Below, one piece after another: positions 39,217 to 48,261 of a stretch of 57,153 bases of DNA (positions are counted from its first letter, which is position 1; each line of letters opens with the position of its first letter). Both the position numbers and the translations under genes were made by a program. Source of the stretch: an uncultured Burkholderiales bacterium (lineage in GTDB: Bacteria > Pseudomonadota > Gammaproteobacteria > Burkholderiales > Burkholderiaceae_C); contig CAIKNE010000018.1 of NCBI GenBank assembly GCA_903828695.1, positions 1 through 57,153 of the forward strand, in the 5' to 3' direction. The notes under the pieces are model-generated. The model had not been told where the DNA came from. It saw nothing but the letters and a program-made list of their open reading frames with translations, and ran no database searches.

Positions 39217-39990
39217 TTAATCACTGTCCAAATAAGCCTCTACGATCAACGCGCTATAACGACTTGCAACAGCGTGCAAGAACGCTGTAAAGTCTTTCGC
39301 TGCGTGCTCGCCCGCAGCGTCTGAGACGGTTCGCATGAGCGCAAAGGAGACAGCGTAGTCTTTGCAAACCTGCGCGACAGCAGCCCCCTCCATCTCCACG
39401 ACCAAGGCCCGAGCGTGGGCCTGACGAAGTTGTGTCCTAACACCGTCGTCAGAGACAAACTGGTCTCCGCTTAAGACCAGTCCAGCGTGCACCTGCGCTT
39501 TTTGCAGGCTAAATCTATTCACTATTTCTGGGCTGATCAATTGCCCTAACTTCGACAAGACCTTTGTGCTTGCAAGCATCAAGCGCTTTGACATCGTGGT
39601 GCTTGCGTTAAAGTGCACATCCTCGTATCCGGGTACAAGGTAACGCGCAAACAAGGGACTTGCATCCATATCGTGTTGTACAAACTGCTCACCAACGACG
39701 ACATCACCCACACTCACAGACTCGCCTACGGCACCAGCCACACCGGTGAATAAAATTTCCTGAACTCCAAAACGCTCAATCAAAGCAGTAGCTGTGATCG
39801 CTGCGGCCACTTTGCCAATGCCGCAGAGCACAATAATGAGTTCATGACCGCGGTAGGTCGCTGACCAGTAATCGCGTCCCGCTATGCGCTCACATGACCT
39901 GGACTGCATATGCTCCAGGATGTGGCTCACCTCCTCCGTTAGGGCCGCGACAATGGCAAACCTGGGGCTTTGAGATGCACGATCGTTCAT
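39217..39990 (-). CDS. mtnN: 5'-methylthioadenosine/S-adenosylhomocysteine nucleosidase
   Basis: A 257-residue Pfs/MTAN enzyme cleaving adenine from MTA and S-adenosylhomocysteine. FTGVAGAVGESVSVGDVVVGEQFVQHDMD and the substrate-binding VVEMEGAAVAQVCKDY are signatures; the catalytic Asp is in RTVSDAAGE. It is somewhat longer than the 230-residue enterobacterial enzyme. A TTG one codon earlier is possible, but ATG 39990 is preferred. It converges with corA, with the two stops almost adjoining. Confidence 0.94.
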   Translation of the reverse strand: MNDRASQSPRFAIVAALTEEVSHILEHMQSRSCERIAGRDYWSATYRGHELIIVLCGIGKVAAAITATALIERFGVQEILFTGVAGAVGESVSVGDVVVGEQFVQHDMDASPLFARYLVPGYEDVHFNASTTMSKRLMLASTKVLSKLGQLISPEIVNRFSLQKAQVHAGLVLSGDQFVSDDGVRTQLRQAHARALVVEMEGAAVAQVCKDYAVSFALMRTVSDAAGEHAAKDFTAFLHAVASRYSALIVEAYLDSD

Positions 39991-40070
39991 CAACTAGGCG
40001 CGCATAGCGTGGGAGGAGGGCTTATCAAAACAGTTGAGTGGTTAGGCAAAGCCGGTGAGCAAATAAGAAT

Positions 40071-41498
40071 TTACTCTACTGCCTTCACCATATCTTCCAC
40101 TACTTTTTTAGCATCTCCAAAAACCATCATCGTCTTGTCCATGTAAAAGAGCTCATTGTCCAGTCCCGCGTAGCCCGCAGCCATCGAGCGCTTGTTAACG
40201 ATAATCGTTTTCGCTTTATACGCGTCCAGTATCGGCATGCCGTAAATCGGGCTTCCCTTTACAAGTGCAGCGGGATTAACCACATCATTGGCGCCCAAAA
40301 TGATGGCCACATCAGCCTGGCCAAACTCGCCGTTGATGTCCTCCATCTCATAGACCTGATCGTAGGGCACCTCAGCCTCTGCCAAAAGCACATTCATGTG
40401 CCCTGGCATTCTTCCCGCCACAGGATGAATTGCATACTTAACAGTTATGCCGTGCTCGGTTAATTTATCAGCTAGCTCCATCACCGCGTGCTGCGCTCTT
40501 GCAACCGCCAAACCGTAGCCGGGCACAATGATCACGGTTTCTGCATTCATAAGCATAAATGCCGCATCATCAGCACTTCCACTTTTAACGCTTCGTTGCA
40601 CCTGTCCGTCTGGACCCGCCACAGCCGGCGCGCCGCCAAAACCACCCAAAATAACATTAAAGAAAGACCGGTTCATGGCCTTGCACATGATGTACGACAA
40701 GATCGCTCCGCTGGAGCCCACCAAGGATCCGGCGATGATGAGCATACTGTTGTTGAGCGAGAAACCAATCCCCGCCGCCGCCCAGCCCGAGTAGCTGTTG
40801 AGCATGGACACCACCACCGGCATATCAGCGCCACCAATTGGGATGATGATTAAAAATCCAAGTACAAATGCAATCGCCAGCATCCCAAAAAAAGCAGTCC
40901 AATCCTGGGTTGCAATGAACACCCCTCCAAGCGCCACAGCCGATAACGCAAGCACCAAATTAAGCATGTGCTGACCAGGAAATACAACAGGGGAGCCTTG
41001 GAACCAGCGGAACTTGTATTTACCTGAGAGCTTGCCAAAAGCAATCACGGATCCGCTAAAAGTGATGGCCCCAATCGCGGCCCCTAAGAACAACTCTAAA
41101 CGGTTGCCACTAGGGATCGGCAGATCAGAGGACGCCACAATTTGAAAAGCCTTTGGCTCCGCAACCGCAGCTATAGCGATAAAGACTGCCGCCAAGCCAA
41201 TCATGCTGTGCATGAATGCTACGAGCTCAGGCATTTTTGTCATCTCAACCTTTTGAGCCATCAAAGACCCAATACCGCCACCGATCACTAATCCGAGCAA
41301 CACCCAAGACAACCCCAGGGCCGAGTCAGAGAGCTTGTAGATGAGCGCTGCGGTTGTGAGGACGGCCAAAGTCATGCCCAGCATTCCAAACATATTTCCA
41401 CGCACCGAGGTTGTTGGATGACTGAGTCCTTTGAGCGCTTGGATGAAACAGACGCTGGCGATTAAATAAAGTAGTGTGACCTGATCCATGCTCATCAT
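40071..41498 (-). CDS. pntB: NAD(P) transhydrogenase subunit beta
   Basis: A 475-residue subunit of the proton-translocating transhydrogenase. An N-terminal half with about eight to nine membrane helices is followed by the NADP(H)-binding domain III (from about 295; VIIVPGYGLAVARAQHAV, NVLLAEAEVPYDQV, ILGANDVVNPAA). It overlaps the upstream small subunit as ATGA. The complex makes NADPH from NADH using proton motive force. Confidence 0.97.
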   Translation of the reverse strand: MMSMDQVTLLYLIASVCFIQALKGLSHPTTSVRGNMFGMLGMTLAVLTTAALIYKLSDSALGLSWVLLGLVIGGGIGSLMAQKVEMTKMPELVAFMHSMIGLAAVFIAIAAVAEPKAFQIVASSDLPIPSGNRLELFLGAAIGAITFSGSVIAFGKLSGKYKFRWFQGSPVVFPGQHMLNLVLALSAVALGGVFIATQDWTAFFGMLAIAFVLGFLIIIPIGGADMPVVVSMLNSYSGWAAAGIGFSLNNSMLIIAGSLVGSSGAILSYIMCKAMNRSFFNVILGGFGGAPAVAGPDGQVQRSVKSGSADDAAFMLMNAETVIIVPGYGLAVARAQHAVMELADKLTEHGITVKYAIHPVAGRMPGHMNVLLAEAEVPYDQVYEMEDINGEFGQADVAIILGANDVVNPAALVKGSPIYGMPILDAYKAKTIIVNKRSMAAGYAGLDNELFYMDKTMMVFGDAKKVVEDMVKAVE

Positions 41499-41833
41499 GC
41501 ACCCCCTGCACTGGTGCTTGCCTGCGCATCCGTTTTAGGTTTTTTGTCTTTTTTCTTAAACATCTCCAGCATTCTCCTGGTGACCAAAAAGCCGCCAAAA
41601 ACATTAACCGCAGCCAAACTGACTGCCAGCACGCCCATCGTTTTTCCCAGAGTCGTCTCGGTCATTGCGGCTGCGAGCATCGCGCCCACAATCACAATCG
41701 CGGAGACTGCATTGGTGACCGCCATGAGAGGCGTGTGCAGCGCAGGGGTCACGGTCCAGACAACGTGATAACCCACATAAATGGCCAATACAAAAATAAC
41801 CAAATTCGTTAAGGTATGCGAAACAATTTCCAT
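41495..41833 (-). CDS. pntAB: NAD(P) transhydrogenase subunit alpha, C-terminal membrane part
   Basis: A 112-residue membrane subunit corresponding to the C-terminal helices of E. coli PntA. It has three to four hydrophobic segments (LTNLVIFVLAIYVGYHVVW, HTPLMAVTNAVSAIVIVGAMLAA) and a charged Lys-rich tail. The three-subunit split form is common in alpha- and betaproteobacteria. It lies 4 nt after pntAA and overlaps pntB. Confidence 0.95.
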   Translation of the reverse strand: MEIVSHTLTNLVIFVLAIYVGYHVVWTVTPALHTPLMAVTNAVSAIVIVGAMLAAAMTETTLGKTMGVLAVSLAAVNVFGGFLVTRRMLEMFKKKDKKPKTDAQASTSAGGA

Positions 41834-41837
41834 GACT

Positions 41838-42953
41838 TTAATTCCTTGTAATTTCGCCGTTCTGGGTCACCAGACAAGCGGCAACGATGTCGTCCGTTAG
41901 ATCTAAATGGAACGCACCCTCGGGGTTCACGATTAGCTTTAGAAAATCAAGTACGTTCCTTGCGTAAAGAGCAGATGCATCAGCGGCCACCATGGAGGGC
42001 AGATTTGTCTCACCCACAATGGTGACGCCGTGCTCAACAACCGTTTGATCCGCCTTTGTCAGTGGGCAGTTACCACCCGCTGCCGCAGCCAAATCAATAA
42101 TAACTGAGCCTGGCTTCATCGACTGCACCATCTCAGGGGTGATCAGGACAGGCGCGGCGCGCCCGGGAATCAGGGCAGTGGAGATCACCACATCGGCCAT
42201 AGAGACCCGCTTAGCCACTTCGGCTTTTTGGCGCTCAAGCCAGCTTGGCGGCATCGGGCGAGCGTATCCGCCCACTCCTTCTGCTGCATCGCGTTCATCT
42301 TGGGTCTCATAAGGCACGTCAATGAATTTTGCTCCCAAAGACTCAACCTGTTCCTTCACACTGGGACGAACGTCAGAGGCCTCAATGACCGCGCCGAGCC
42401 GCTTAGCAGTTGCGATTGCCTGTAAGCCAGCAACACCCACACCCAAAATCACGACCCGAGCGGCCTTCACCGTTCCAGCAGCCGTCATCAGCATCGGAAA
42501 GAACCTTGGATATTTATCTGCAGCGATCATCACCGCCTTGTATCCAGCGATGTTGGCTTGAGAGGAGAGCACGTCCATGCTCTGGGCGCGCGAGGTCCGA
42601 GGGGCAGCCTCCAGGGCAAAACTCGTGAGTCCAGCTCTTGCCAATAATTGGAGCCCTTCCCGGTCAAAGGGGTTGAGCATGCCGACCATGACCCCACCTT
42701 GCTTCAGGTACGCGACCTCACTCTCAAGGGGTGCGCGAACCTTTAAAACCAAATCACACTCATACGCCGTGTAAACATCCGTAATCTGAGCTCCAGCAGC
42801 CTGATAGGCAGCATCGGTGATACTTGAGCCCGATCCCGCTCCAGATTGAATATGCACGCTGTGCCCTTTGGCCACCAACTTCTTAGTGGTCTCGGGAGTG
42901 ATGGCGACCCGCCTTTCTCCGGCCACTATTTCGGCAACAACCCCTATTTGCAT
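41838..42953 (-). CDS. pntAA: NAD(P) transhydrogenase subunit alpha, NAD-binding part
   Basis: A 371-residue soluble domain I of transhydrogenase, related to alanine dehydrogenase. It begins MQIGVVAEIVAGERRVAITPE and contains VVILGVGVAGLQAIATAKRLGA, the NAD-binding fold, and the RQD-like loop MPPSWLERQKAEV. It heads the pntAA-pntAB-pntB unit, with AGGAG before the ATG. Splitting from the membrane helices is natural, not a frameshift, because the start and stop are well placed. Confidence 0.97.
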   Translation of the reverse strand: MQIGVVAEIVAGERRVAITPETTKKLVAKGHSVHIQSGAGSGSSITDAAYQAAGAQITDVYTAYECDLVLKVRAPLESEVAYLKQGGVMVGMLNPFDREGLQLLARAGLTSFALEAAPRTSRAQSMDVLSSQANIAGYKAVMIAADKYPRFFPMLMTAAGTVKAARVVILGVGVAGLQAIATAKRLGAVIEASDVRPSVKEQVESLGAKFIDVPYETQDERDAAEGVGGYARPMPPSWLERQKAEVAKRVSMADVVISTALIPGRAAPVLITPEMVQSMKPGSVIIDLAAAAGGNCPLTKADQTVVEHGVTIVGETNLPSMVAADASALYARNVLDFLKLIVNPEGAFHLDLTDDIVAACLVTQNGEITRN

Positions 42954-43129
42954 ATTTAGCTCCTAAAATCTTGACATCATTTTATTAAGATCTCTCGCAC
43001 CACTCGATTGTGACCCAATTAAGCTAGATTTTTAACTAAGTGTTAGCCCTTCACCAGGCTCGTCTGAGCAAGTCATTTGGGACCAGGGGGTCTCACTCCT
43101 TAATCTATCGTCAAGAAAGGCCATCCATC

Positions 43130-43663
43130 ATGTCTGAACGTTGGAAACCCAGTGTCACTGTTGCAGGAATTATCGAACAAGGCGGCAAGTTTTTGTTGGT
43201 GGAGGAGGAAACGCCTGAGGGCCTCATGCTCAACAACCCCGCAGGCCACCTTGAACTGGGCGAGTCCCCAGAGGAGGCCTGCATTCGAGAGGTTTTAGAG
43301 GAAACGGCTTACTCCTTTACCCCAGAGCACCTGGTCGGCGCTTACTTGTCGCGGTTTCAAAGACGCAAACCTCACGCCACCCAGGCCATGGGGGCGTTAG
43401 ATACGCCCGAGGCCCTAGAAGACATCACCTACCTTAGGTTTGCGTTTTGTGGCAAGTTAGGAGCCCACAACCCCAAGCTCGATCTTGACAAAGGAATCGT
43501 CAGAACACTTTGGCTAGACATTGAGGAGATCAGAGCCTCACGCTCTTTGCACCGCAGCCCTTTGCTGCTTCGTTGCGCGGAGGATTATTTGAGCGGACAA
43601 CGATTTGCCTTATCAAGCGTTCGCACAGATGAGAGCGTTTACCGACCTTTAGTGAGGCAGTAA
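43130..43663 (+). CDS. Nudix hydrolase (NudJ-like)
   Basis: A 177-residue Nudix protein. The Nudix box starts GHLELGE (39-45) and continues to REVLEETAY (53-61); the usual Gly near the end is Ala60, while the catalytic Glu57/Glu58 are kept. The chosen ATG 43130 has AAGG at a good distance; a longer frame from 43040 lacks family likeness. NudJ-like enzymes act on thiamine pyrophosphate or nucleoside di/triphosphates. In relatives this gene often precedes mnmA, which is absent here. It converges on ptsI. Confidence 0.88.
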   Translation: MSERWKPSVTVAGIIEQGGKFLLVEEETPEGLMLNNPAGHLELGESPEEACIREVLEETAYSFTPEHLVGAYLSRFQRRKPHATQAMGALDTPEALEDITYLRFAFCGKLGAHNPKLDLDKGIVRTLWLDIEEIRASRSLHRSPLLLRCAEDYLSGQRFALSSVRTDESVYRPLVRQ

Positions 43664-43682
43664 AACCAAACAAATAGCTTGA

Positions 43683-45464
43683 TTAAGCCTTGACGGCACT
43701 GTGCTGCTCAAGGAATAGGGAAGGGTCATCGGAGCTGATGACCTCCATTGCCCATTTCTTTAAGAGTTGCGTGTCGGCTCTAAGTATTTCTTGCTTAACA
43801 GACAAAATCTGTGTTGGATGCATAGAGAAGCTCCTTAGACCAAGACCGAGTAGTAGCTTGGTCATGCTCGAGTCCCCTGCCATCTCCCCGCAAACACTGA
43901 CGCTCTTACCCGCCTCATTGCAAGCGGCTATCGTATCCGCCACCAATCGCAGCACCGCAGGGTGCAGCGGGTCATACAAATGTGCGACCTGCTCATCTGC
44001 ACGGTCAATAGCAAGCGTGTATTGAATCAAATCGTTGGTGCCAATCGATAAGAAATCAAAATATTTCAAAAACATGCGTACGCTGATAGCTGCTGCAGGT
44101 ATCTCAATCATCGCACCCACTTTAACAGGTCCATAAACGGCTCCCTTTGCATCGAGTTGATGACGCGCAGTTGCCAGGAGTGCGAGCGTTTGTTGTATCT
44201 CGCGGGAGTGAGCAAGCATAGGGATCAATAAATTAACCTGCCCCCTCGCTGCAGCGCGAAGGATTGCGCGAAGCTGCGTTAGAAACATGCCCGGCTCTGA
44301 CAAGCTCCAACGAATTGCGCGCAGTCCAAGCGCAGGGTTCAAGTGGGCCTCATCTTTGTTGGATCGGTCCAGGGATTTATCCGCTCCCACATCCACCGTT
44401 CTAATGGTGACTGGCAGGCCCTTCATCCCGTCTACAGCTGTGCAGTAAGCGCGGTACTGCTCCTCCTCATCGGGGAGCAGACCGTCTCGCCCCATAAACA
44501 AAAATTCACTTCTAAAGAGTCCAACGCCTACAGCTCCTACGCCCACCGCAGTTTTTGTATCCTCAGGCATTTCAATGTTTGCCAACAACTCCACAGGCTC
44601 ATCGTCCAAAGTCACTGCGGGGCGGTGCCTAAGCCTGGAGAGGCGCTCACGCTCAACCTTTGCCTGGCGCTGCTTGAAGCTGTATTCGTCCAAAATGATG
44701 GGCGAGGGGTCAACGATCACCACCCCCGTGTCTCCGTCAACAATGACCCAGTCATCTTGGCGAATCAAATGGCTCGCCGTTCTCGCCCCCACAACTGCAG
44801 GTATATCTAAGCTCTTGGCAACAATTGCAGTGTGAGAGGTCTTTCCGCCGACATCGGTTACAAATCCAGTAAAAACGCTTTGCTTGAATTGCAACAAATC
44901 AGCGGGCGATAAATCGTGAGCAACCAAAATCAAGGGCACATCTAACTGTTCTTCTGACAGTAGATCGGGTTGTTTGGCCAACTGACTTGCTTGGCCAGAA
45001 CCCATTTGCGGCAATGTGTGGTGATCGCCTTTTAAATGACGAAGAATTCTCTCGACCACTTGCTCAAGGTCCCCCTTGCGCTCCCTTAGATAAGGATCTT
45101 CCATTTCATCAAATTGACGCGCGACAACCTCCAACTGCGAGGTCAAAGCCCACTCAGCGTTGTAAGAGCGCTCGCGGACCCAAGTGTTAATTCCACTGGC
45201 CAACATTTCATCTTGCAAAAGCATCATGTGCACATCCAGTAGCGCAGCTAACTCAGGGGGTGCGTCCTTGGGGAGTGTTTGTTGTAACTTATTGATCTCC
45301 TCAATCACACATTCTCTGGCGTGCACGACCCGTCCAATCTCACTCTCTATTTGATCGGGCTGGATAAAGTAATGCGCAACATCAACCCGGCTAGAAGCCA
45401 CCAGTACGGCGCGCCCCATGGCAATGCCACGTGCAACCGCTAGTCCGTGTATTGAGAAGGTCAT
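43683..45464 (-). CDS. ptsI: PTS enzyme I (phosphoenolpyruvate-protein phosphotransferase)
   Basis: A 593-residue EI that takes phosphate from PEP to HPr. The phosphohistidine His211 lies in GGKTSHTAIVA. The C-terminal PEP-binding barrel has GLFRSEFLFMGRD, DVGADKS, LIPM, SIGTNDLIQYTLAIDRAD and the catalytic Cys in VCGEMAGD. It lies 32 nt downstream of ptsH in an EIIA-HPr-EI unit with no permease genes. Confidence 0.97.
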   Translation of the reverse strand: MTFSIHGLAVARGIAMGRAVLVASSRVDVAHYFIQPDQIESEIGRVVHARECVIEEINKLQQTLPKDAPPELAALLDVHMMLLQDEMLASGINTWVRERSYNAEWALTSQLEVVARQFDEMEDPYLRERKGDLEQVVERILRHLKGDHHTLPQMGSGQASQLAKQPDLLSEEQLDVPLILVAHDLSPADLLQFKQSVFTGFVTDVGGKTSHTAIVAKSLDIPAVVGARTASHLIRQDDWVIVDGDTGVVIVDPSPIILDEYSFKQRQAKVERERLSRLRHRPAVTLDDEPVELLANIEMPEDTKTAVGVGAVGVGLFRSEFLFMGRDGLLPDEEEQYRAYCTAVDGMKGLPVTIRTVDVGADKSLDRSNKDEAHLNPALGLRAIRWSLSEPGMFLTQLRAILRAAARGQVNLLIPMLAHSREIQQTLALLATARHQLDAKGAVYGPVKVGAMIEIPAAAISVRMFLKYFDFLSIGTNDLIQYTLAIDRADEQVAHLYDPLHPAVLRLVADTIAACNEAGKSVSVCGEMAGDSSMTKLLLGLGLRSFSMHPTQILSVKQEILRADTQLLKKWAMEVISSDDPSLFLEQHSAVKA

Positions 45465-45496
45465 TGCCTTAAATCCTCAGCATTGTGTTAATTGGG

Positions 45497-45766
45497 TTAC
45501 TCACTTTCTCCGAACTTATTGGCCATAAGCGCCACCAAAGCGTCCATCGCCTCCACCTCTTGCTCGCCGTCTGTCTCAAGCTCCACTTCCATGCCTTTGC
45601 CTGCAGCAAGCATCATGACACCCATGATGCTCTTGGCATTCACCCGCCTATCGCCTTTAGAAATCCATATCTCACATCCGTAGGAGCCCGCCAGTTTTGT
45701 CAACTTAGCAGAGGCGCGGGCGTGAAGACCTAGCTTATTGCTGATAATTACTTTGTTTTTGATCAT
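45497..45766 (-). CDS. ptsH: Phosphocarrier protein HPr
   Basis: An 89-residue HPr. His15 (KLGLHARAS) is the EI phosphorylation site and Ser46 (NAKSIMGVMMLAA) is the HprK target; both are in canonical positions. The start lies 32 nt inside the end of the EIIA gene, so translation is probably coupled. Having Ser46 together with hprK at 34.6 kb supports regulation by HPr(Ser-P) in this organism. Confidence 0.97.
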   Translation of the reverse strand: MIKNKVIISNKLGLHARASAKLTKLAGSYGCEIWISKGDRRVNAKSIMGVMMLAAGKGMEVELETDGEQEVEAMDALVALMANKFGESE

Positions 45767-46181
45767 AGTTTCTTTTGATTTGATTTTGAGGTGCCGCTAC
45801 TGCAACTTGCATCACCCCCTGGGCACCGCCAGCGAGAGCTCGTTGTAAAAGCGTTTCAATGGGTTCATGACGGTAACAAATAGCTCTAAGCAGCATGGGT
45901 AAATTGACCCCTGCAATCAACTTAGTCTGCGTTCCTTCGACTAATTTTTTTGCAACATTAGAGGGTGTGGCACCAAAAATGTCTGTCAAAACCAGCATCT
46001 GTCCTTCCCCCAATTTTGTCCTGAGTTGCTCAGCCTTGATCAAGGTAATCTCTGGATCTTCATCGGGTAAAACATCCAAGGCCATGACCTCTGCTTCGCA
46101 GTCGGGGTAAACATGCAAGGCACATGCACGAAGTGCCTGCGCTAGGGGTGCATGGGCAATCAACAAGATGGTGGTGGTCAT
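45735..46181 (-). CDS. PTS EIIA component, mannose family
   Basis: A 148-residue EIIA(Man)-type domain. The phosphorylated His10 is in LLIAHAPLAQAL, and LTDIFGATPSNVA and GVNLPMLLRAI are family motifs. No EIIB, EIIC or EIID gene is nearby, so its role is probably regulatory. The C-terminal 10 residues overlap ptsH by 32 nt. In other betaproteobacteria the same manX-like-ptsH-ptsI trio follows gshB; here gshB is 20 kb away. Confidence 0.92.
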   Translation of the reverse strand: MTTTILLIAHAPLAQALRACALHVYPDCEAEVMALDVLPDEDPEITLIKAEQLRTKLGEGQMLVLTDIFGATPSNVAKKLVEGTQTKLIAGVNLPMLLRAICYRHEPIETLLQRALAGGAQGVMQVAVAAPQNQIKRNYDQKQSNYQQ

Positions 46182-46219
46182 GAGTTTATTGTCAACAATT
46201 GCGCTAATGCACTCTGTTT

Positions 46220-47488
46220 TTAGATATCCCTGGAATTATCGTCTTTTGCCATCAGAAAATATAGGTAAGCAACACTACAGCAACATAAGTCTACAAAAAA
46301 CGCCGCTTTATAACTATCCTCCTGCGCAAACCCTGCAGCTCCAAATGCATCAATCATGAGACCCAAGCCCCACTGGACTGCAAATATACCTAAAAAAATC
46401 ACCAAGTTATAGGCGCACAATGCCTTTCCCGCCAGATGAGAGGGAAACGACAGCCCTACCGTGGGCTGGACCATGGCAATCACTGAACTCGTTAAACAGT
46501 AACAGGTCAATGTGACAGCCCCGTAACCAGGCCCTACAAAAACCATAACGCCAAGACTTAGTAAACAAAGGGGATAAGCGTTATTCACCAACGCCTGAAC
46601 GGTGATTCCTCTGCTTTGAAAACGCGGCACAGCCCAACCCCACCAACCAAAGCAAAACATCATGGCCAAGTTGATCGCAAATAAGCCCTGCGCCGACTGG
46701 ACCTGTGAATAATGATCGACATTGACCATCCAAGGCCCTGCCCAAAGGGTCTGAATTGCAAGCAAACTTCCGTACCCCATAAAACCAATGGGCACGGTCC
46801 TCCTGAAATAAGGGTGCACCATCACCTGTGAATATGACGCTCGCCAGCCCTGTTGAGCGGGCGAGGGAGCTCTGTGACCTTGGTGATCGCTCCTTTGCTC
46901 AATGACTTTGTTTTGCCACCTTGGGACCCAAGCAAATATCGCCAACATAGACACCAGTAAGATGACGCCCACACCCATGAACATGACTCTCCATCCGGTT
47001 ATGGGCAGTAACCACTGAACGGGCAAGGTAGACATCAACATCCCTAGTGAGCCCGCCATCAATAGCCAAGAGTTAGCTCTCATTTGAGAGGCAGGGGTGA
47101 GCCAGCGCCTGTTGCCGGTTAAGGGCGCCATTAAACACCCACTGACCCCTACGCCAGTCAAAATCCGGGCCAACCACAAACCGTAAAAATTCTGTGCAAG
47201 TGCAAAAGCAATACACCCTAAGACAGCAAAGCCCATCAAAACGAGGGCTGTTTTTTTAGGTCCGTATCTATCCAACCAGTCCCCCATTGGAATTTGCACC
47301 ATCGCAAATCCCAAAGAAAACCCGCCTGCCAAAAGCCCCAACTCGTGGGCCTGCAAACTAAGCTCCTGTGTCAACACGGGAGAGAGTGTTGCAGTAATTG
47401 CGCGGATGAGTGTTGAGATGAAATAAGCAGAGGCAAACGCCGCAAAAACGAGCACCGCATCCTTGGGCTTTAGAAGGTCATTGCTCAT
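46220..47488 (-). CDS. MFS transporter of unknown substrate
   Basis: A 422-residue major facilitator with about twelve membrane helices. The loop 2-3 signature reads MGDWLDRYGPKKT, and GVGVSGCLMAPLTGNRRW lies in helix 4-5. A central loop (about 195-215) is rich in basic and polar residues. It overlaps the upstream lipoprotein gene by one base (TAATG, 47486-47490), suggesting they are expressed together. Substrate cannot be read from sequence. Confidence 0.85.
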   Translation of the reverse strand: MSNDLLKPKDAVLVFAAFASAYFISTLIRAITATLSPVLTQELSLQAHELGLLAGGFSLGFAMVQIPMGDWLDRYGPKKTALVLMGFAVLGCIAFALAQNFYGLWLARILTGVGVSGCLMAPLTGNRRWLTPASQMRANSWLLMAGSLGMLMSTLPVQWLLPITGWRVMFMGVGVILLVSMLAIFAWVPRWQNKVIEQRSDHQGHRAPSPAQQGWRASYSQVMVHPYFRRTVPIGFMGYGSLLAIQTLWAGPWMVNVDHYSQVQSAQGLFAINLAMMFCFGWWGWAVPRFQSRGITVQALVNNAYPLCLLSLGVMVFVGPGYGAVTLTCYCLTSSVIAMVQPTVGLSFPSHLAGKALCAYNLVIFLGIFAVQWGLGLMIDAFGAAGFAQEDSYKAAFFVDLCCCSVAYLYFLMAKDDNSRDI

Positions 47489-48114
47489 TAGGGTTGCAAT
47501 TTAATCTGTAGGGAGTCAAAGTAAGTGTCCAACAGCACCTTATTTTGAGCGAGTGGGGACGCGCTAAAGAGCGCCACTTGGTAAAGCGTGCCGCGGTATC
47601 CAAACCACAAGAACTGGGCCTCTATTGCGGACTCATTTTTAACCCGCACATACTGCGCCTTGGGCGAAGTCTCAACCTTCAATTCGGGCCAAGCACGTAG
47701 CTCAACACCCTCCCTAATGCCCAATGAACTTAGACTTGCACGCTCCCACAACTGCATCCACTTGTTAAGTGCAGAATCCGACCCAACGTTTTTTGGTATT
47801 TTAAGTTTGGATACTTGTGCCTCGTCTATATAACTCACGGCAAATTGCATTGAATCCTTCTCACAACCCACCATGTTGATCTTAATCTCACCCACACCGG
47901 GGTCTGCGCTGAGCGGAATTTCACGAGAGGCTTCACTGGGTTTGCAAGGCAGCCAAATACTGACTGCAGAATCATCAACGCTGATCTCCCGCCAATTAAG
48001 TCCTTGTGAACACCCGCACATTGCGAAGGCGGATAACAGGCCTGCAGCCCAACCCATCCAAGTCTTCCAAGTCCTCAGCGCTGTCTCTGTCCTGCGTTTC
48101 TTTAAAATCTTCAT
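47488..48114 (-). CDS. Putative lipoprotein of unknown function
   Basis: A 208-residue protein. A basic N terminus (KKRR) and hydrophobic segment end in AFAMCGC, with Cys35 a possible but imperfect lipobox. The rest looks like a secreted alpha/beta domain (SVDDSAVSIWLPCKPSEASREIPL, YFDSLQI near the end). No family is recognised. The stop overlaps the MFS start by one base, and a 147-nt divergent gap separates it from the CoA-transferase gene. Confidence 0.7.
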   Translation of the reverse strand: MKILKKRRTETALRTWKTWMGWAAGLLSAFAMCGCSQGLNWREISVDDSAVSIWLPCKPSEASREIPLSADPGVGEIKINMVGCEKDSMQFAVSYIDEAQVSKLKIPKNVGSDSALNKWMQLWERASLSSLGIREGVELRAWPELKVETSPKAQYVRVKNESAIEAQFLWFGYRGTLYQVALFSASPLAQNKVLLDTYFDSLQIKLQP

Positions 48115-48261
48115 AACACTGATACAGTATCCATTTGTTTTTTACAATACCCCTAAACTGTGCAACTTATTTGCACTTTTTAATTCCCAAAACCGTTGTC
48201 ATTGTGCCCGCAATATGTGCACTAAGCACAAAGAGCAGTCACCCCTCACTTCAACCCTTTT

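Noticed and set aside
41495-42953. pntA broken into two frames by a frameshift
   Set aside because: Each part has a proper start, stop and ribosome-binding site; the three-subunit form is a known natural arrangement.
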